The notes below the pieces were generated by a model that was given only the letters and a program-made list of their open reading frames with translations, did no database searches and was not told where the DNA came from. From the NCBI GenBank assembly GCA_012103475.1, contig WLWS01000001.1, positions 577,881 through 641,880 on the forward strand: DNA of 64,000 nucleotides, written 5' to 3'. Within the stretch, counting starts at the first letter, position 1. Every line of letters starts with the position of its first letter. Shown in pieces: positions 43,183-52,864 of the stretch. A program made the position numbers and the translations under genes. Source of the DNA: Gammaproteobacteria bacterium. Its GTDB lineage: Bacteria; Pseudomonadota; Gammaproteobacteria; Eutrophobiales; Eutrophobiaceae.

Positions 43183-43785
43183 TTAATGTCTATTATAAAT
43201 ACCCTCTTTCCTGATAAATGTTAGTACTTTCTCCGGTAATACCTCAGCCGGAATCTGTTTCTTTTTCAGCCATTCGCGCACCTGTGTTGATGATATATCA
43301 AGTTGTGGTGCAGGTACTTCAAAAATACTACCTGCAGTACTCTGGTACAGATCCCGTGGATTTTCACAAAATCGATCGTTATACAGTTTGCGCAGTTTAT
43401 CGTTACTAATTTTCAGTTCTGAGCCTGGTCGTCTGCTATAAACGATATGTGCATATTGAAAAATGGAGTCCCACTGATGCCAAGTATCCAGACTAACAAA
43501 GGCATCCATCCCCATTATCAGACACAGAATATGTTGTCCAAACTCATTCTTGAGTGATTTAAGTGTGTCTATCGTATAAGAAGGACCTGCTCTAACGATT
43601 TCACGATCGTCTATACGCATAGCAATCTGATCGCTGACAGCAAGCTGCAACATCTGCAAACGTTGCTCTGAGCTGGCATGGAGTGCGGCGCGGTGAACAG
43701 GTTGGCAGACAGGTATCAACCTGACTTCGAGCAAATCGAAATACCGGCAAACCGATTCTGCAAGACTCAGGTGTCCTTTATGCAC
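43183..43785 (-). CDS. nadD: Nicotinate-nucleotide adenylyltransferase NadD (start unclear)
   Basis: Nucleotidyltransferase that forms nicotinate adenine dinucleotide in NAD synthesis. From the only canonical start (GTG 43785) the protein has 200 residues and begins in the middle of the HxGH motif region (HKGHLSLAES), with the C-terminal ISSTQVR also present. The frame is open further up to the proA stop at 43837, and the residues there (GILGGSFDPV) are the conserved phosphate-binding strand and loop of the family. No ATG, GTG or TTG exists in that stretch; candidates are ATA at 43830 or 43815, ATT at 43809 and CTG at 43806. The real start is probably one of these, so the given end is a minimum. 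Confidence 0.9.
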   Translation of the reverse strand: MHKGHLSLAESVCRYFDLLEVRLIPVCQPVHRAALHASSEQRLQMLQLAVSDQIAMRIDDREIVRAGPSYTIDTLKSLKNEFGQHILCLIMGMDAFVSLDTWHQWDSIFQYAHIVYSRRPGSELKISNDKLRKLYNDRFCENPRDLYQSTAGSIFEVPAPQLDISSTQVREWLKKKQIPAEVLPEKVLTFIRKEGIYNRH

Positions 43786-43836
43786 CGGGTCAAACGACCC
43801 ACCCAGAATTCCTATCGGTTTTGGATCTATCTTCCC

Positions 43837-45093
43837 TTACTCTTTTATATGCCCGTCACCGAACACTATGTATTTTTGCGAAGTCAGCCCTTCAAGTCCG
43901 ACTGGTCCGCGCGCATGAAACTTATCCGTGCTGATACCAATCTCAGCACCCAGCCCGTATTCAAAGCCGTCGGCAAAGCGTGTAGAAGCATTGACAATGA
44001 CTGAACTCGAATCGACTTCAGTCATAAATTTACGTGCCGCACTCAGATCTTCCGTAACGATCGCGTCTGTATGTTGTGAACCAAAATGATTGATGTGTTC
44101 TATCGCCTCACTCACATCGTCGACAATTTTAAGCGACATTATCGGAGCCAGATACTCGGTAGCGTAATCTTCTTCACTGGCAAGTTTTATACTTCCGAGT
44201 ATGTCTTTTGATTTCTGACAACCACGAATCTCGACACCCGCTTGCTCATATAAAGGCGCCAGCCTGGCCAGAACCGTATCTGCAATAGAGCTTGCGATAA
44301 GTAAACTCTCCATCGTATTACAAACGCCATAACGTTGAGTTTTCGAGTTAAACGCGATTGCCTCAGCCTTCTCCTGATCAGCTTGCCCATCAATATATAC
44401 ATGGCAGATGCCATCAAGATGCTTGATTACCGGCATACGCGCTTCCTGGCTGACACGTTCAATCAGACTTTTACCTCCCCGGGGAATAATGACGTCAACA
44501 TAATCGGTCATTCTCAATAATTCACCCACAGCGACGCGATCACTGGTTTCAATCACTTGCACCGCATCGCCCGGCAGGTCAACTGCCTGCAGACCACGCT
44601 GAATGCAGGCCCCGATGGCCTGATTCGAATGAAGCGCTTCGGAACCACCCCGCAGTATTGTCGCGTTACCAGATTTAATACACAGTGCCGCCGCGTCAGC
44701 GGTGACATTTGGTCGGGACTCATAAATGATGCCAACCACACCGAGAGGCACACGCATCTGTCCGACTTCAATACCGCTCGGTCGTTGCGCCATATTGGAT
44801 ATTTCACCGATTGGATCGGACAGAGTGGCTACCTGTCTTAGTCCTTCTGCCATTGCTTCTATTCGCTCTGGTGTCAATAGCAATCGGTCCAACATTGCCG
44901 CCTCTATCTTGTTTGCCTCAGCGGCTTCCATGTCAATTCTGTTTTTCTCGGCAAGTTCATTTTGAGAATCCAGAATAATAGACGCAATCGTCTCCAGAGC
45001 ACGGTTCTTGGCTCCGGTGTCGACCTTAGCCAGTTCGCGCGAGGCTGCGCGAGCTTTCTGGCCAAGCTTCTGCATGTACGATTGAATATCCAT
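43837..45093 (-). CDS. proA: Gamma-glutamyl phosphate reductase ProA
   Basis: NADPH-dependent reduction of gamma-glutamyl phosphate to glutamate semialdehyde in proline synthesis. 418 residues, full length. An aldehyde dehydrogenase-like fold, with the active-site Cys in [13 protein letters not shown] and the family blocks [24 protein letters not shown] and [15 protein letters not shown] near the C-terminus. proB is not in the window. The holA stop is 21 bases upstream, and nadD coding follows without a gap in the same frame after the TAA. Confidence 0.96.
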   Translation of the reverse strand: MDIQSYMQKLGQKARAASRELAKVDTGAKNRALETIASIILDSQNELAEKNRIDMEAAEANKIEAAMLDRLLLTPERIEAMAEGLRQVATLSDPIGEISNMAQRPSGIEVGQMRVPLGVVGIIYESRPNVTADAAALCIKSGNATILRGGSEALHSNQAIGACIQRGLQAVDLPGDAVQVIETSDRVAVGELLRMTDYVDVIIPRGGKSLIERVSQEARMPVIKHLDGICHVYIDGQADQEKAEAIAFNSKTQRYGVCNTMESLLIASSIADTVLARLAPLYEQAGVEIRGCQKSKDILGSIKLASEEDYATEYLAPIMSLKIVDDVSEAIEHINHFGSQHTDAIVTEDLSAARKFMTEVDSSSVIVNASTRFADGFEYGLGAEIGISTDKFHARGPVGLEGLTSQKYIVFGDGHIKE

Positions 45094-45114
45094 AGTTCTA
45101 TAATTTCAGTTTCA

Positions 45115-46155
45115 CTACGGCGGGTAGCTTAAGGGCAAAGATTGTAACCTTACTCCGGTAATACGAAACAGAAAATTCTCCAGCACGTCCCAGGCATTGG
45201 CCCTGATCGCGCCTTTCATTACTTTATCGACCACCTGTGCCTGTCTTAACAGGGAATACAGCTGCCCGTCAGAGTAGCGTTTGAGAATACTGGTGGTCGC
45301 AAATTTCCGCTGCTGCCAGACATAATTATTGGCCAACACGCGATCCAGTGGCAAACCGGATGCGAGCTCACTGGACATTGAACAAATGCGGCGAAACTCC
45401 CACATCATTGCTGAGAATATCCCGATCGCTTCTGCTCCTTCACCTTTCAGCCCCTGCAACATTCGCGCGAGGCGTTTTTTGTCGCCGACCATGCAGCTGG
45501 CAACGAGATCAAATACTTCGAAGCGAGAACTATCCATTACTGCGTCCATTACCTTATTACTATCAATCAATTCTTCATCCACAAGAAGCACCAGCTTTTC
45601 AATCTCCTGTTTCGCTGCCAGTAAATTGCCCTCAACTCTGTCAGCAATCAAACTGGCCGCGTCCGGTTCAATTTTTTTTCCATAAGTACGCAACCTTTGT
45701 GTCACCCAGTCAGCTAGTCGTCCAGGTTCTACAGGCCAAATCTGTACGCTAACACCAGCACCATCGAGAGCCTTAAACCACTTGCCCTGCTGTGTACGCT
45801 TATCGATTTTATTTGAAGTAATGAGCAATATATCGTCAGATCCGGCCTCAGATGTATATTCAACCAGAGCCTTTGCACCTTCTTTTCCCGGTTTCTGCGA
45901 GCCCATTCGTAATTCGACAATCCGACGACTGGCAAACAGCGACAGGTTTGCACTGGCCTGAGCCAGCTGATGCCAGTCAAAACCTCTGGCAACTTCCAGC
46001 ACGCTACGCTCCTCACATCCCTTATCTCGTGCTGCCTGTCTAATCAGATCAGCGGCTTCCAGCATTTGCAGAGGCTCATCGCCGCTCAGGTAATAAACAG
46101 GAGCAAGTTTGTCGCGCTGCAGATGATCTGCAAGCTGTTCAAGCCTGAGACGCAT
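45115..46155 (-). CDS. holA: DNA polymerase III subunit delta HolA
   Basis: Clamp-loader wrench subunit that opens the beta clamp. 346 residues, normal length. Family hallmarks: N-terminal MRLRLEQLADHLQ, then PVYYLSGDEPLQMLEAADLIRQ, LLITSNKIDKRTQQGKWFKAL, and the C-terminal helical collar domain with FATTSILKRYSDGQLYSLL. It follows lptE by 5 bases and precedes proA by 21, the standard leuS-lptE-holA order. Confidence 0.95.
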   Translation of the reverse strand: MRLRLEQLADHLQRDKLAPVYYLSGDEPLQMLEAADLIRQAARDKGCEERSVLEVARGFDWHQLAQASANLSLFASRRIVELRMGSQKPGKEGAKALVEYTSEAGSDDILLITSNKIDKRTQQGKWFKALDGAGVSVQIWPVEPGRLADWVTQRLRTYGKKIEPDAASLIADRVEGNLLAAKQEIEKLVLLVDEELIDSNKVMDAVMDSSRFEVFDLVASCMVGDKKRLARMLQGLKGEGAEAIGIFSAMMWEFRRICSMSSELASGLPLDRVLANNYVWQQRKFATTSILKRYSDGQLYSLLRQAQVVDKVMKGAIRANAWDVLENFLFRITGVRLQSLPLSYPP

Positions 46156-46160
46156 AGTTT

Positions 46161-46658
46161 CTATTTCGCGCTGGCTGCTTCATTCAATTCACGAATTACC
46201 TGTGCCGCTGCATCTTTAGCAAGTTCATTCCGGATAACATTTTCTTCTTCAATCTTACCCAGCACGGCGTCTTCATCAAACGTATAATCTTTAGCCAGAC
46301 GGATTTCTTCCGAGGAAACCAGTGCTTTTCCAGCTGCATCCTCCAGATTCATGTATACCGAAACAGTCACCTGATACTGCTCTACCTTACCTGTATCTGC
46401 CGATACGCTGAGAACGGTTTGATCATAAAACTCCCTGTCCAGTCGGAGTACAAATTCGGCATTGGCCCGACTGGACACCACCTCCGCTCCCGCGCTTGCA
46501 ATCAAGGATCTCACTTCACGAATCACAGTGGTTGCTCCTGCATTGATCAGATAAACCTTTGAGACTGCTACACTGGATTTCTGCTGGGAACCGCGCAAAT
46601 GAAAACCACAAGCACTCAAACTGATGATAAGTAATATTAGAATAATTCTGGTTTTCAT
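46161..46658 (-). CDS. lptE: LPS-assembly lipoprotein LptE
   Basis: Outer-membrane lipoprotein that plugs and stabilises LptD during lipopolysaccharide export. 165 residues with lipobox LSACGFHLRGSQ (Cys17), which is the typical LptE N-terminus. The middle has LRLDREFYDQTVLSVSADTGKVEQYQVTV and the end holds an Ala/Glu-rich helix. Located between leuS and holA, as in most Gammaproteobacteria. Its presence supports a Gram-negative LPS-bearing organism. Confidence 0.93.
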   Translation of the reverse strand: MKTRIILILLIISLSACGFHLRGSQQKSSVAVSKVYLINAGATTVIREVRSLIASAGAEVVSSRANAEFVLRLDREFYDQTVLSVSADTGKVEQYQVTVSVYMNLEDAAGKALVSSEEIRLAKDYTFDEDAVLGKIEEENVIRNELAKDAAAQVIRELNEAASAK

Positions 46659-46710
46659 AACTGGCTGTCCTATGGGTCAATATCGGAGTGAAGAGCCCGA
46701 CTAGTTTAAC

Positions 46711-49299
46711 TCAAGCGACGACTATGTTCACCAAACGACCGGGAACCAGGATGATTTTTTTCACCTGTTTACCTTCCACGAAGCGCGCCACATTCTCATC
46801 CGTCAGAGCCTGCTGCTTGATTTCTTCCTCTGTCAGCTTGATATCAAGCGTAAGTCTTGCCCGTAGCTTGCCATTCACCTGCACAATGAGTTGTAAGTCA
46901 TTTTTTTCCAGAGCAGCTTTGTCCGCGGCAGGCCAGCTTTCATCGATCAACAAAGTAGTGTTTCCCATGGCCGACCATATCGCCTGGGTAATATGCGGTA
47001 CGATTGGTGAGAGCAACAATACCACTGTGTGTAGCCCTTCCTGTCTAATCGCCCGACCGTTTTCACTATCGTCCTCACTTTTGCCCAGTGCATTCAATAA
47101 CTCCATGATTGCGGCTATTGCCGTATTAAAGGTATACCTTCTACCAATATCATCATTCACTTTTTCTATTGTCTGGTGAATTTTACGGCGTAATTCACTT
47201 TGTTTATCTAACAGTGAAGACATATCCAGACGGGCTTCTTTGCTGTCTCTTATCTGCTGGTTGGCAAATTTCCAGAGTCGTTTCAAAAAACGATAGGCTC
47301 CTTCTACACCACTGTCTGACCATTCGAGACTCTGATCCGGAGGTGAAGCAAACATGGTAAACAGTCGTGCAGTATCGGCACCATATCGATCAATCAGAGA
47401 GTGCGGATCAACACCATTATTCTTTGCTTTGGACATTTTGCCCATACCATCGCTTTGCACCGCTAAACCATCAGATTGCAATATGGCCGAAATCCGCTGG
47501 CCTTTTTCATCTGTTTCCAGATCAACATCCAGAGGGTTAAAGTATTCCGTACGATCGTTCTCGGGCTTTCTGAAAAAGATTTCATTCAGAACCATTCCCT
47601 GAGTCAGAAGATTGGAGAATGGTTCGTCAAATTTTACCAAACCCATATCGCGCATCGCTTTACTCCAGAAACGTGAATAAAGTAAATGCAAAATTGCGTG
47701 CTCGATACCACCTACATATTGATCCACGGGCAACCAGTAATCGACTCGTTCATCAGTCATGCTTTTTGATTGATCCGGACAGGCATAGCGAATGTAATAC
47801 CAGGACGAATCAACAAAGGTATCCATGGTATCGGTTTCGCGTCTGGCCTTTTTGCCGCAACGGGGACAGTTGCAATTTATAAACTCATCGAGTTTTGTCA
47901 GCGGACTGCCAGCGCCATCGGGTACGAGATTATCGGGTAAAACCACAGGCAATTGCTCATCGGGTACGGGAACCTCACCGCAATCCTGACAATGCACGAC
48001 AGGAATCGGACATCCCCAATAACGTTGTCGCGATATACCCCAATCGCGCAAGCGGTAAACGGTCTGCTTGCTACCAGCCTCGCGCTTCTCAAGCTCGGCA
48101 ATAATAGCTGCACTCGCTGCTGCGAAACTCAACCCGGAATGCTCTTCAGAATCAAAGGTCACGCCGTAGTCGCACCAGGGTTCCGTCAGGGGAAGCTCGA
48201 GATCCTCGTTTTCCGGTTTTACTACCGCCTTAATTGCTAAACCATATTTACTGGCGAATTCAAAATCCCGTTCATCATGGGCTGGAACCGCCATGATTGC
48301 GCCTTCGCCATAACTCATTAACACATAATTTGCTATCCAGACCGGCAAGGCTGCACCGGTCAGCGGATGCACAACCTGTAAGCCGGTATTCATACCCAGT
48401 TTTTCCTGTGTGGCCACGTCCGCTTCCATCACCGCACCACGTTTGCATTGCTCAATGAAGGCCTGCAATTCCTCGTTATTTTCAGCAGCTTGCAGGGCCA
48501 GCGGATGCTCCGCGGCAACAGCCATATAGGTGGCGCCATAAAGTGTGTCGGGTCTGGTGGTGAATACCTTCAGTTCAGCATCACCTCCATTCAATTGAAA
48601 GCGGATTTCCGCGCCTTCACTTCTACCTATCCAGTTTGCCTGCATGGTTCTGACTCTGTCCGGCCAGCCCGGGAGCTTATCCAGATCCGCCAGTAACTCT
48701 TCCGCGTAAGCGGTAATACGCATGTAGTACATGGGAATTTCGCGTTTTTCTACCAGGCCACCGGTACGCCAGCCTCGTCCGTCAATCACCTGTTCATTGG
48801 CCAACACAGTCTGGTCAAGCGGATCCCAGTTGACGGTGCCAGTAGTCTGGTAGATCAAACCTTTTTCAAGCATGCGCAGAAAAAACCATTGATTCCAGCG
48901 ATAATAATCTTCGTTACAGGTAGCAAGCTCACGACTCCAGTCAATAGCAAAACCCAGAGATTTAAGTTGCTTGCGCATATAGTCGATATTGTCACGAGTC
49001 CAGCTGGCCGGAGGGGTATTATTGGCCATGGCCGCGTTTTCTGCCGGCAAGCCAAAGGCATCCCAGCCCATTGGCTGCAGTACATTCTTACCCTGCATGC
49101 GTTGATAGCGGGCGATTACGTCGCCAATGGTGTAATTACGCACATGCCCCATATGTAATTTGCCACTCGGATAAGGAAACATAGACAGGCAATAAAACTT
49201 TTCCTTTGCGGTATCTTCTTTAACCTCAAAAGCAGCGGACTCATCCCAGGTATTCTGTACCTGAGTTTCTATTGACGCGGGATCGTATTGACTTTGCAT
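46711..49299 (-). CDS. leuS: Leucyl-tRNA synthetase
   Basis: Class I synthetase of 862 residues. HIGH motif in [18 protein letters not shown]; editing (CP1) domain in the middle with [20 protein letters not shown] (threonine-rich) and the DERDFEFA site; anticodon-binding and C-terminal domains at the end ([17 protein letters not shown] block, ending [15 protein letters not shown]). The second signature reads KMSKA instead of KMSKS at about 47431-47445, a mild deviation. It is the first gene of the leuS-lptE-holA-proA-nadD-rsfS-rlmH-maf run on the minus strand. Confidence 0.97.
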   Translation of the reverse strand: MQSQYDPASIETQVQNTWDESAAFEVKEDTAKEKFYCLSMFPYPSGKLHMGHVRNYTIGDVIARYQRMQGKNVLQPMGWDAFGLPAENAAMANNTPPASWTRDNIDYMRKQLKSLGFAIDWSRELATCNEDYYRWNQWFFLRMLEKGLIYQTTGTVNWDPLDQTVLANEQVIDGRGWRTGGLVEKREIPMYYMRITAYAEELLADLDKLPGWPDRVRTMQANWIGRSEGAEIRFQLNGGDAELKVFTTRPDTLYGATYMAVAAEHPLALQAAENNEELQAFIEQCKRGAVMEADVATQEKLGMNTGLQVVHPLTGAALPVWIANYVLMSYGEGAIMAVPAHDERDFEFASKYGLAIKAVVKPENEDLELPLTEPWCDYGVTFDSEEHSGLSFAAASAAIIAELEKREAGSKQTVYRLRDWGISRQRYWGCPIPVVHCQDCGEVPVPDEQLPVVLPDNLVPDGAGSPLTKLDEFINCNCPRCGKKARRETDTMDTFVDSSWYYIRYACPDQSKSMTDERVDYWLPVDQYVGGIEHAILHLLYSRFWSKAMRDMGLVKFDEPFSNLLTQGMVLNEIFFRKPENDRTEYFNPLDVDLETDEKGQRISAILQSDGLAVQSDGMGKMSKAKNNGVDPHSLIDRYGADTARLFTMFASPPDQSLEWSDSGVEGAYRFLKRLWKFANQQIRDSKEARLDMSSLLDKQSELRRKIHQTIEKVNDDIGRRYTFNTAIAAIMELLNALGKSEDDSENGRAIRQEGLHTVVLLLSPIVPHITQAIWSAMGNTTLLIDESWPAADKAALEKNDLQLIVQVNGKLRARLTLDIKLTEEEIKQQALTDENVARFVEGKQVKKIILVPGRLVNIVVA

Positions 49300-49398
49300 T
49301 CTTTACTAATGTTAGTTTCAAAAGCGTTTAAGCATACAGCAGTGTGCAAGACTCGAACAGATGGGAAGGTGCCAGTGTATATTGGTGAGCTGTCGCGT

Positions 49399-50916
49399 TC
49401 AGGTATCAGCTTTGAAAAGAGCCCGTGGTAGTACCATGCTTTGACGTTTATCCCTGTATTCTTCTATCAGTCCCTCATAGTCGGCAGCACCATACTGGCT
49501 GAAAGCTTCAGCAAATATATTCGGCAGTTTGCGGTAAGGAGATAAGCCAAGATCTTTCAATATTATGTCGATATATTGCTGAAAACGCGTATTGACGGCA
49601 CAGGAACGAGAGGGTTCATAATTAATATACTGTCTTTTCCAGCGCAGGATATGCGTAATACTTTTTTTCATTTCTAATGCTGAAGGCAATTGTAAATCAC
49701 CATCAAGATAGGCGGCCAGCCATAGCATCCCAACTTCTGCTGCGGGCACATGCATAAAGCCATGATTGAAACCGGCGAAAGCGACATTCGGAATCTCTGG
49801 ATGTAAAAGATGACGAAAGAGTTGTACCCCGTCATTCTCTGCTTCCAGCATCTCACGATAAGTTTTCGGGAAAAAAGGAAATTGCGGGGCTTCTGAGCCA
49901 AGACTCAAAACAACCTGATCGCATTCAATAACATTGCCATCGCTCAAACGAATTCCCTTCTCAGTAAAACCATCCAGCTCGGCATGAACAGGCAAAATTT
50001 TCTCGTTTGCCACGGCTGGATAATAGTGCTCCGGAGCCATGGCTGCCGCTGAACGCCAGTCACTAACTATGTAATGCTCTGGAAGCACGGCTTTGAGTCC
50101 CTTTTTTGCCAGTTTACTTTTACCAATGCCATAAACATAGCAGTGAGCCCTGATCACAAGAGCAATCAACTCCCAGGTTCCACGAATCAGCCAGGCGATT
50201 TTCTGGTGCAGAAACTTTTCTGCTGCGCTCGGGTAAGCCCAGCTCGGCATCAGCACCGATGTCATTCGGCAAAAAATCAGGCGTGCATAATGTATGCCGC
50301 ATATATGAAAAGGTATCAGCCAGCGCGGCGTGCGAAATACATGAGTAACGTGCCGCGCTCGCTCAACCGCAAAAGTCGCCATGTCGACAGCGCTTTTACC
50401 GAACCCGACAACGGCAACTCGCTTATTATTGAAGACATCAAGATTATTTACATCACGTTCAGTGATTATTTCCCCTCTGAAATCTGACTGACCGGGGAAC
50501 TCCGGACGATGCTTGCCTTCAGTGTACTGACCAATAGCCACCACCACAAAGTCAAAACTTGACTCCTTTTCGCCACCATCGGCTTTGTATTTGAGGCTCC
50601 AGCCATTTTCAGCTTCAAGCATGGAAAGAACCTCATGATTGGTACGAATGTTTACATCAAGCGCCTTTATAGCCTGATTCAGATATTCACGTATCTGACC
50701 ACTGGTGGGATGATGATCCGGCTCGAAGGGCCAGGGAAAGTCTGACAGACGGTAATGAAGACCGGTGTTTTGCAGACGAACGCCCGGATAACCAAGGGCC
50801 CAGACGCCACCAGGATCAGCAGATTTTTCAAATACTACGGTCTCATGACCGCTTTTCTGCAAACTATGCGCGGCAACAATGCCGGATATTCCGGCGCCGA
50901 TTATTGCAATTTTCAT
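49399..50916 (-). CDS. FAD-dependent monooxygenase (flavin-containing/Baeyer-Villiger-like)
   Basis: A 505-residue flavoprotein monooxygenase. FAD-binding GAGISG at residues 7-12 (IAIIGAGISGIVAAHSLQ), FEKSADPGGVWALGYPGVRLQ typical of the FMO/BVMO group, NADPH-binding GFGKSAVDMA, and between them FPGQSDFRG, a loose version of the FxGxxxH sequence. The full fingerprint is not perfect (the HS pair is missing), so whether it oxidises ketones or N/S atoms is open. It stands divergent to an ABM-domain gene, and may belong to the nearby oxidative cluster. Confidence 0.85.
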   Translation of the reverse strand: MKIAIIGAGISGIVAAHSLQKSGHETVVFEKSADPGGVWALGYPGVRLQNTGLHYRLSDFPWPFEPDHHPTSGQIREYLNQAIKALDVNIRTNHEVLSMLEAENGWSLKYKADGGEKESSFDFVVVAIGQYTEGKHRPEFPGQSDFRGEIITERDVNNLDVFNNKRVAVVGFGKSAVDMATFAVERARHVTHVFRTPRWLIPFHICGIHYARLIFCRMTSVLMPSWAYPSAAEKFLHQKIAWLIRGTWELIALVIRAHCYVYGIGKSKLAKKGLKAVLPEHYIVSDWRSAAAMAPEHYYPAVANEKILPVHAELDGFTEKGIRLSDGNVIECDQVVLSLGSEAPQFPFFPKTYREMLEAENDGVQLFRHLLHPEIPNVAFAGFNHGFMHVPAAEVGMLWLAAYLDGDLQLPSALEMKKSITHILRWKRQYINYEPSRSCAVNTRFQQYIDIILKDLGLSPYRKLPNIFAEAFSQYGAADYEGLIEEYRDKRQSMVLPRALFKADT

Positions 50917-50978
50917 TAGCTGGTTAACAGAGTGTGGGTTTTGATACTATAGTTTTCCTCAAATTACAGGAAGCCATC

Positions 50979-51278
50979 ATGTATTTAACTGTCGGGCATT
51001 TCAAATTTAATGCAAACAATATCAAACGTGCTGAAGAAGTCATGCAAGACATAGTCAATCTCGGTCGTGCTGAGGAAGGCATACATCAGTACACTTTCTA
51101 TGCAAACCCCGATATTGAACATGGCTATTTCCTGTTTGAAGAATGGGAGTCAAAAGCAATGCACGATGTGCATTTTGAGAGTGCAGCTATGCAAGCCATT
51201 GTGCCTGAGTTTTTTGAACTGCTGGCCGAGCCACCGAAAGTCTCCTATTTCGATGCCACGCTAGAGTCACAACTCTGA
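50979..51278 (+). CDS. Antibiotic biosynthesis monooxygenase (ABM) domain protein
   Basis: A 99-residue protein of the dimeric alpha/beta-barrel ABM superfamily. Start at ATG 50979 has AGGAAG upstream and gives MYLTVGHFKFN; a longer frame from 50934 adds residues with no ribosome binding site. Features: GIHQYTFYANPDIEHGYFLFEEWESKAMHDVHF. Family members include cofactor-free oxygenases, heme-degrading enzymes and quinol monooxygenases; none is provable here. Lies divergent to the flavin monooxygenase and 7 bases before the glycosylase gene. Confidence 0.8.
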   Translation: MYLTVGHFKFNANNIKRAEEVMQDIVNLGRAEEGIHQYTFYANPDIEHGYFLFEEWESKAMHDVHFESAAMQAIVPEFFELLAEPPKVSYFDATLESQL

Positions 51279-51285
51279 CCCTCTC

Positions 51286-51933
51286 TTGTCCGGTACAACA
51301 AAACGCCTTACGCAAAAGTCGCTGCTGCAAGGCGTAACTGAACTTGGTAAAAAAGATAAAGGTCTGGCAAGGGTAACTCGACTTTATGGCCCGCCGCCGA
51401 TGTGGGGACGTAAGGCTGACTTTGCCGCATTACTGAAAATTATTCTTGAACAACAGGTTTCTCTGACTTCTGCAGAAGCTGTTTATCAACACCTGTCTAC
51501 GTCAATTTCCGTGATAAGCCCGGAAAACGTTCTGAAGCTATCTGAATCCGGATTGAGAGAGCTTGGTTTTACCCGGCAAAAAGCCGCTTATTGCTACGGC
51601 CTCGCCGATTTGATTTCCAGCGGCGAGTTTGAGCTGGCTGAACTGACAAAAATGAGTGATGAAAGAGCACACGATGAACTCATAAAGATAAAGGGAATTG
51701 GTACCTGGACAGCCAATATCTATCTGCTGATGGCTCTGCGTCGACCGGATATCTGGCCGGACGGTGATCTGGCTTTGGCAGAGTCGACTCGCAGAATACG
51801 TAATCTGAAGAAACGCCCCGACTATGAACGTCTCAACAGAATAGCCTTGAGGTGGCGACCCTGGCGCTCTGTCGCCGCACGTATTCTCTGGCATGCTTAT
51901 CTTTCCGAGAATGAGAATAAACCCGAAGTGTAG
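51286..51933 (+). CDS. DNA-3-methyladenine glycosylase II-like, HhH-GPD family
   Basis: Base-excision repair glycosylase, 215 residues, TTG start at 51286. The helix-hairpin-helix is in ELIKIKGIGTWTANIYLLMALRRPDIW, and the catalytic Asp of the HhH-GPD family in WPDGDLAL. It is close to the AlkA group but lacks the N-terminal TATA-like domain of E. coli AlkA. Also LKIILEQQVSLTSA, as in AlkA. The TTG lacks a strong ribosome binding site, and coupling to the ABM gene 7 bases earlier is likely. The repair role is independent of the oxidative genes around it. Confidence 0.87.
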   Translation: MSGTTKRLTQKSLLQGVTELGKKDKGLARVTRLYGPPPMWGRKADFAALLKIILEQQVSLTSAEAVYQHLSTSISVISPENVLKLSESGLRELGFTRQKAAYCYGLADLISSGEFELAELTKMSDERAHDELIKIKGIGTWTANIYLLMALRRPDIWPDGDLALAESTRRIRNLKKRPDYERLNRIALRWRPWRSVAARILWHAYLSENENKPEV

Positions 51934-51965
51934 AAGAGACTTCTTCTCTGGAGTATGCTGATTGA

Positions 51966-52556
51966 ATGGAATTCGATCTGAGTAAACGCAAAGCGGCCTT
52001 ATTGATAATTGATTTGCAGGAATTATTTACCAGCGCCACAGGTCCTTTCAAGAATGAGCTGGCCGCTCAAACCATCGACGAAGTTAACAAATTTTCACAG
52101 GCTTGTGCCAACAGAGCGATGCCGGTCATTTTTTCCCGTTATTCATTCCGTGACGATCTGACTGACGCCGGCTTACTTTCAGACAACCCGCTTGTTAGAG
52201 ACGGCTTTTTCTCTGAAAACTCAAAGTGGATGAAACTGGATCAAAACCTGCAAGTGCCGCCTGCAAATATTCAATTACAACGAAACAGGCCCGGCGCCTT
52301 CTGGAATGGCAGACTGGACAGCTGTCTGCAGGATCTGGACGTTGACACCCTGCTGCTCTGTGGTCTGAGCGTAAACAATGCCATCAGCACAACGGCAAGA
52401 GAAGCATTCGCCCGAGATATTGCCTGTGTCGTTATCAAGGAATGTACCGGTGCTGCACCATTTGAAAGCGATCTGGATGCCTACTTTGAAACTCTGCATA
52501 CCTGGACGGCGGAAGTCGCCAGTGCCGCAGACATTCTTCACAGACTCAAACAATAA
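51966..52556 (+). CDS. Isochorismatase-fold protein lacking the catalytic cysteine
   Basis: A 196-residue member of the isochorismatase/nicotinamidase superfamily. The first catalytic Asp is present (LLIIDLQELF, Asp16) and the oxyanion loop region is GLSVNNAISTTAREA, where the usual Cys is Ala139. The usual catalytic Lys is likely replaced by Arg106 (QRNRPGAF). True isochorismatases such as EntB and PhzD also lack the Cys and use Asp, so hydrolysis of an enol ether is possible; amidase activity is unlikely. It lies 33 bases after the glycosylase gene and 15 before the next small gene. Confidence 0.78.
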   Translation: MEFDLSKRKAALLIIDLQELFTSATGPFKNELAAQTIDEVNKFSQACANRAMPVIFSRYSFRDDLTDAGLLSDNPLVRDGFFSENSKWMKLDQNLQVPPANIQLQRNRPGAFWNGRLDSCLQDLDVDTLLLCGLSVNNAISTTAREAFARDIACVVIKECTGAAPFESDLDAYFETLHTWTAEVASAADILHRLKQ

Positions 52557-52570
52557 CTCAGGAGAAAACG

Positions 52571-52864
52571 ATGCTATTCATCTGTTACTTTGAAATCATA
52601 CCGGAAAAAGTGGAAGAGGTAGGTAAAGGCACCATAGGTCATTCGAAAAACCCCGGGGTCGAAGGCGTTAAGGTGATCTTCGAAGGTGTATCAGCATCAC
52701 ACTGGGGAATCGCCGCTTTTGAGGCCGAAAATGAAGAAGCGGTTTTTCGCTTTATTCGTCCCTGGGCCAGGCTCAACGATAAACTAATCGTCGCACCGGC
52801 GCTGCGTGTTGATAACGGCGATTATGCGAATCGCTTTCCTCAGGAAATTTTTGACAAGCACTAG
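52571..52864 (+). CDS. Small alpha/beta protein, DUF3303-like, function unknown
   Basis: A 97-residue protein with a clear ribosome binding site (AGGAG, ATG 52571). Sequence MLFICYFEIIPEKVEEVGKG and a C-terminal AFEAENEEAVFRFIRPWARLNDKLIVAPAL suggest a ferredoxin-like ABM or DUF3303-type fold, of the size of a dimeric barrel monomer. No catalytic residue is obvious. Its stop codon overlaps the stop codon of the minus-strand EthD-like gene (TAG on both strands, 52861-52864), so the two genes converge with no terminator room. Confidence 0.65.
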   Translation: MLFICYFEIIPEKVEEVGKGTIGHSKNPGVEGVKVIFEGVSASHWGIAAFEAENEEAVFRFIRPWARLNDKLIVAPALRVDNGDYANRFPQEIFDKH

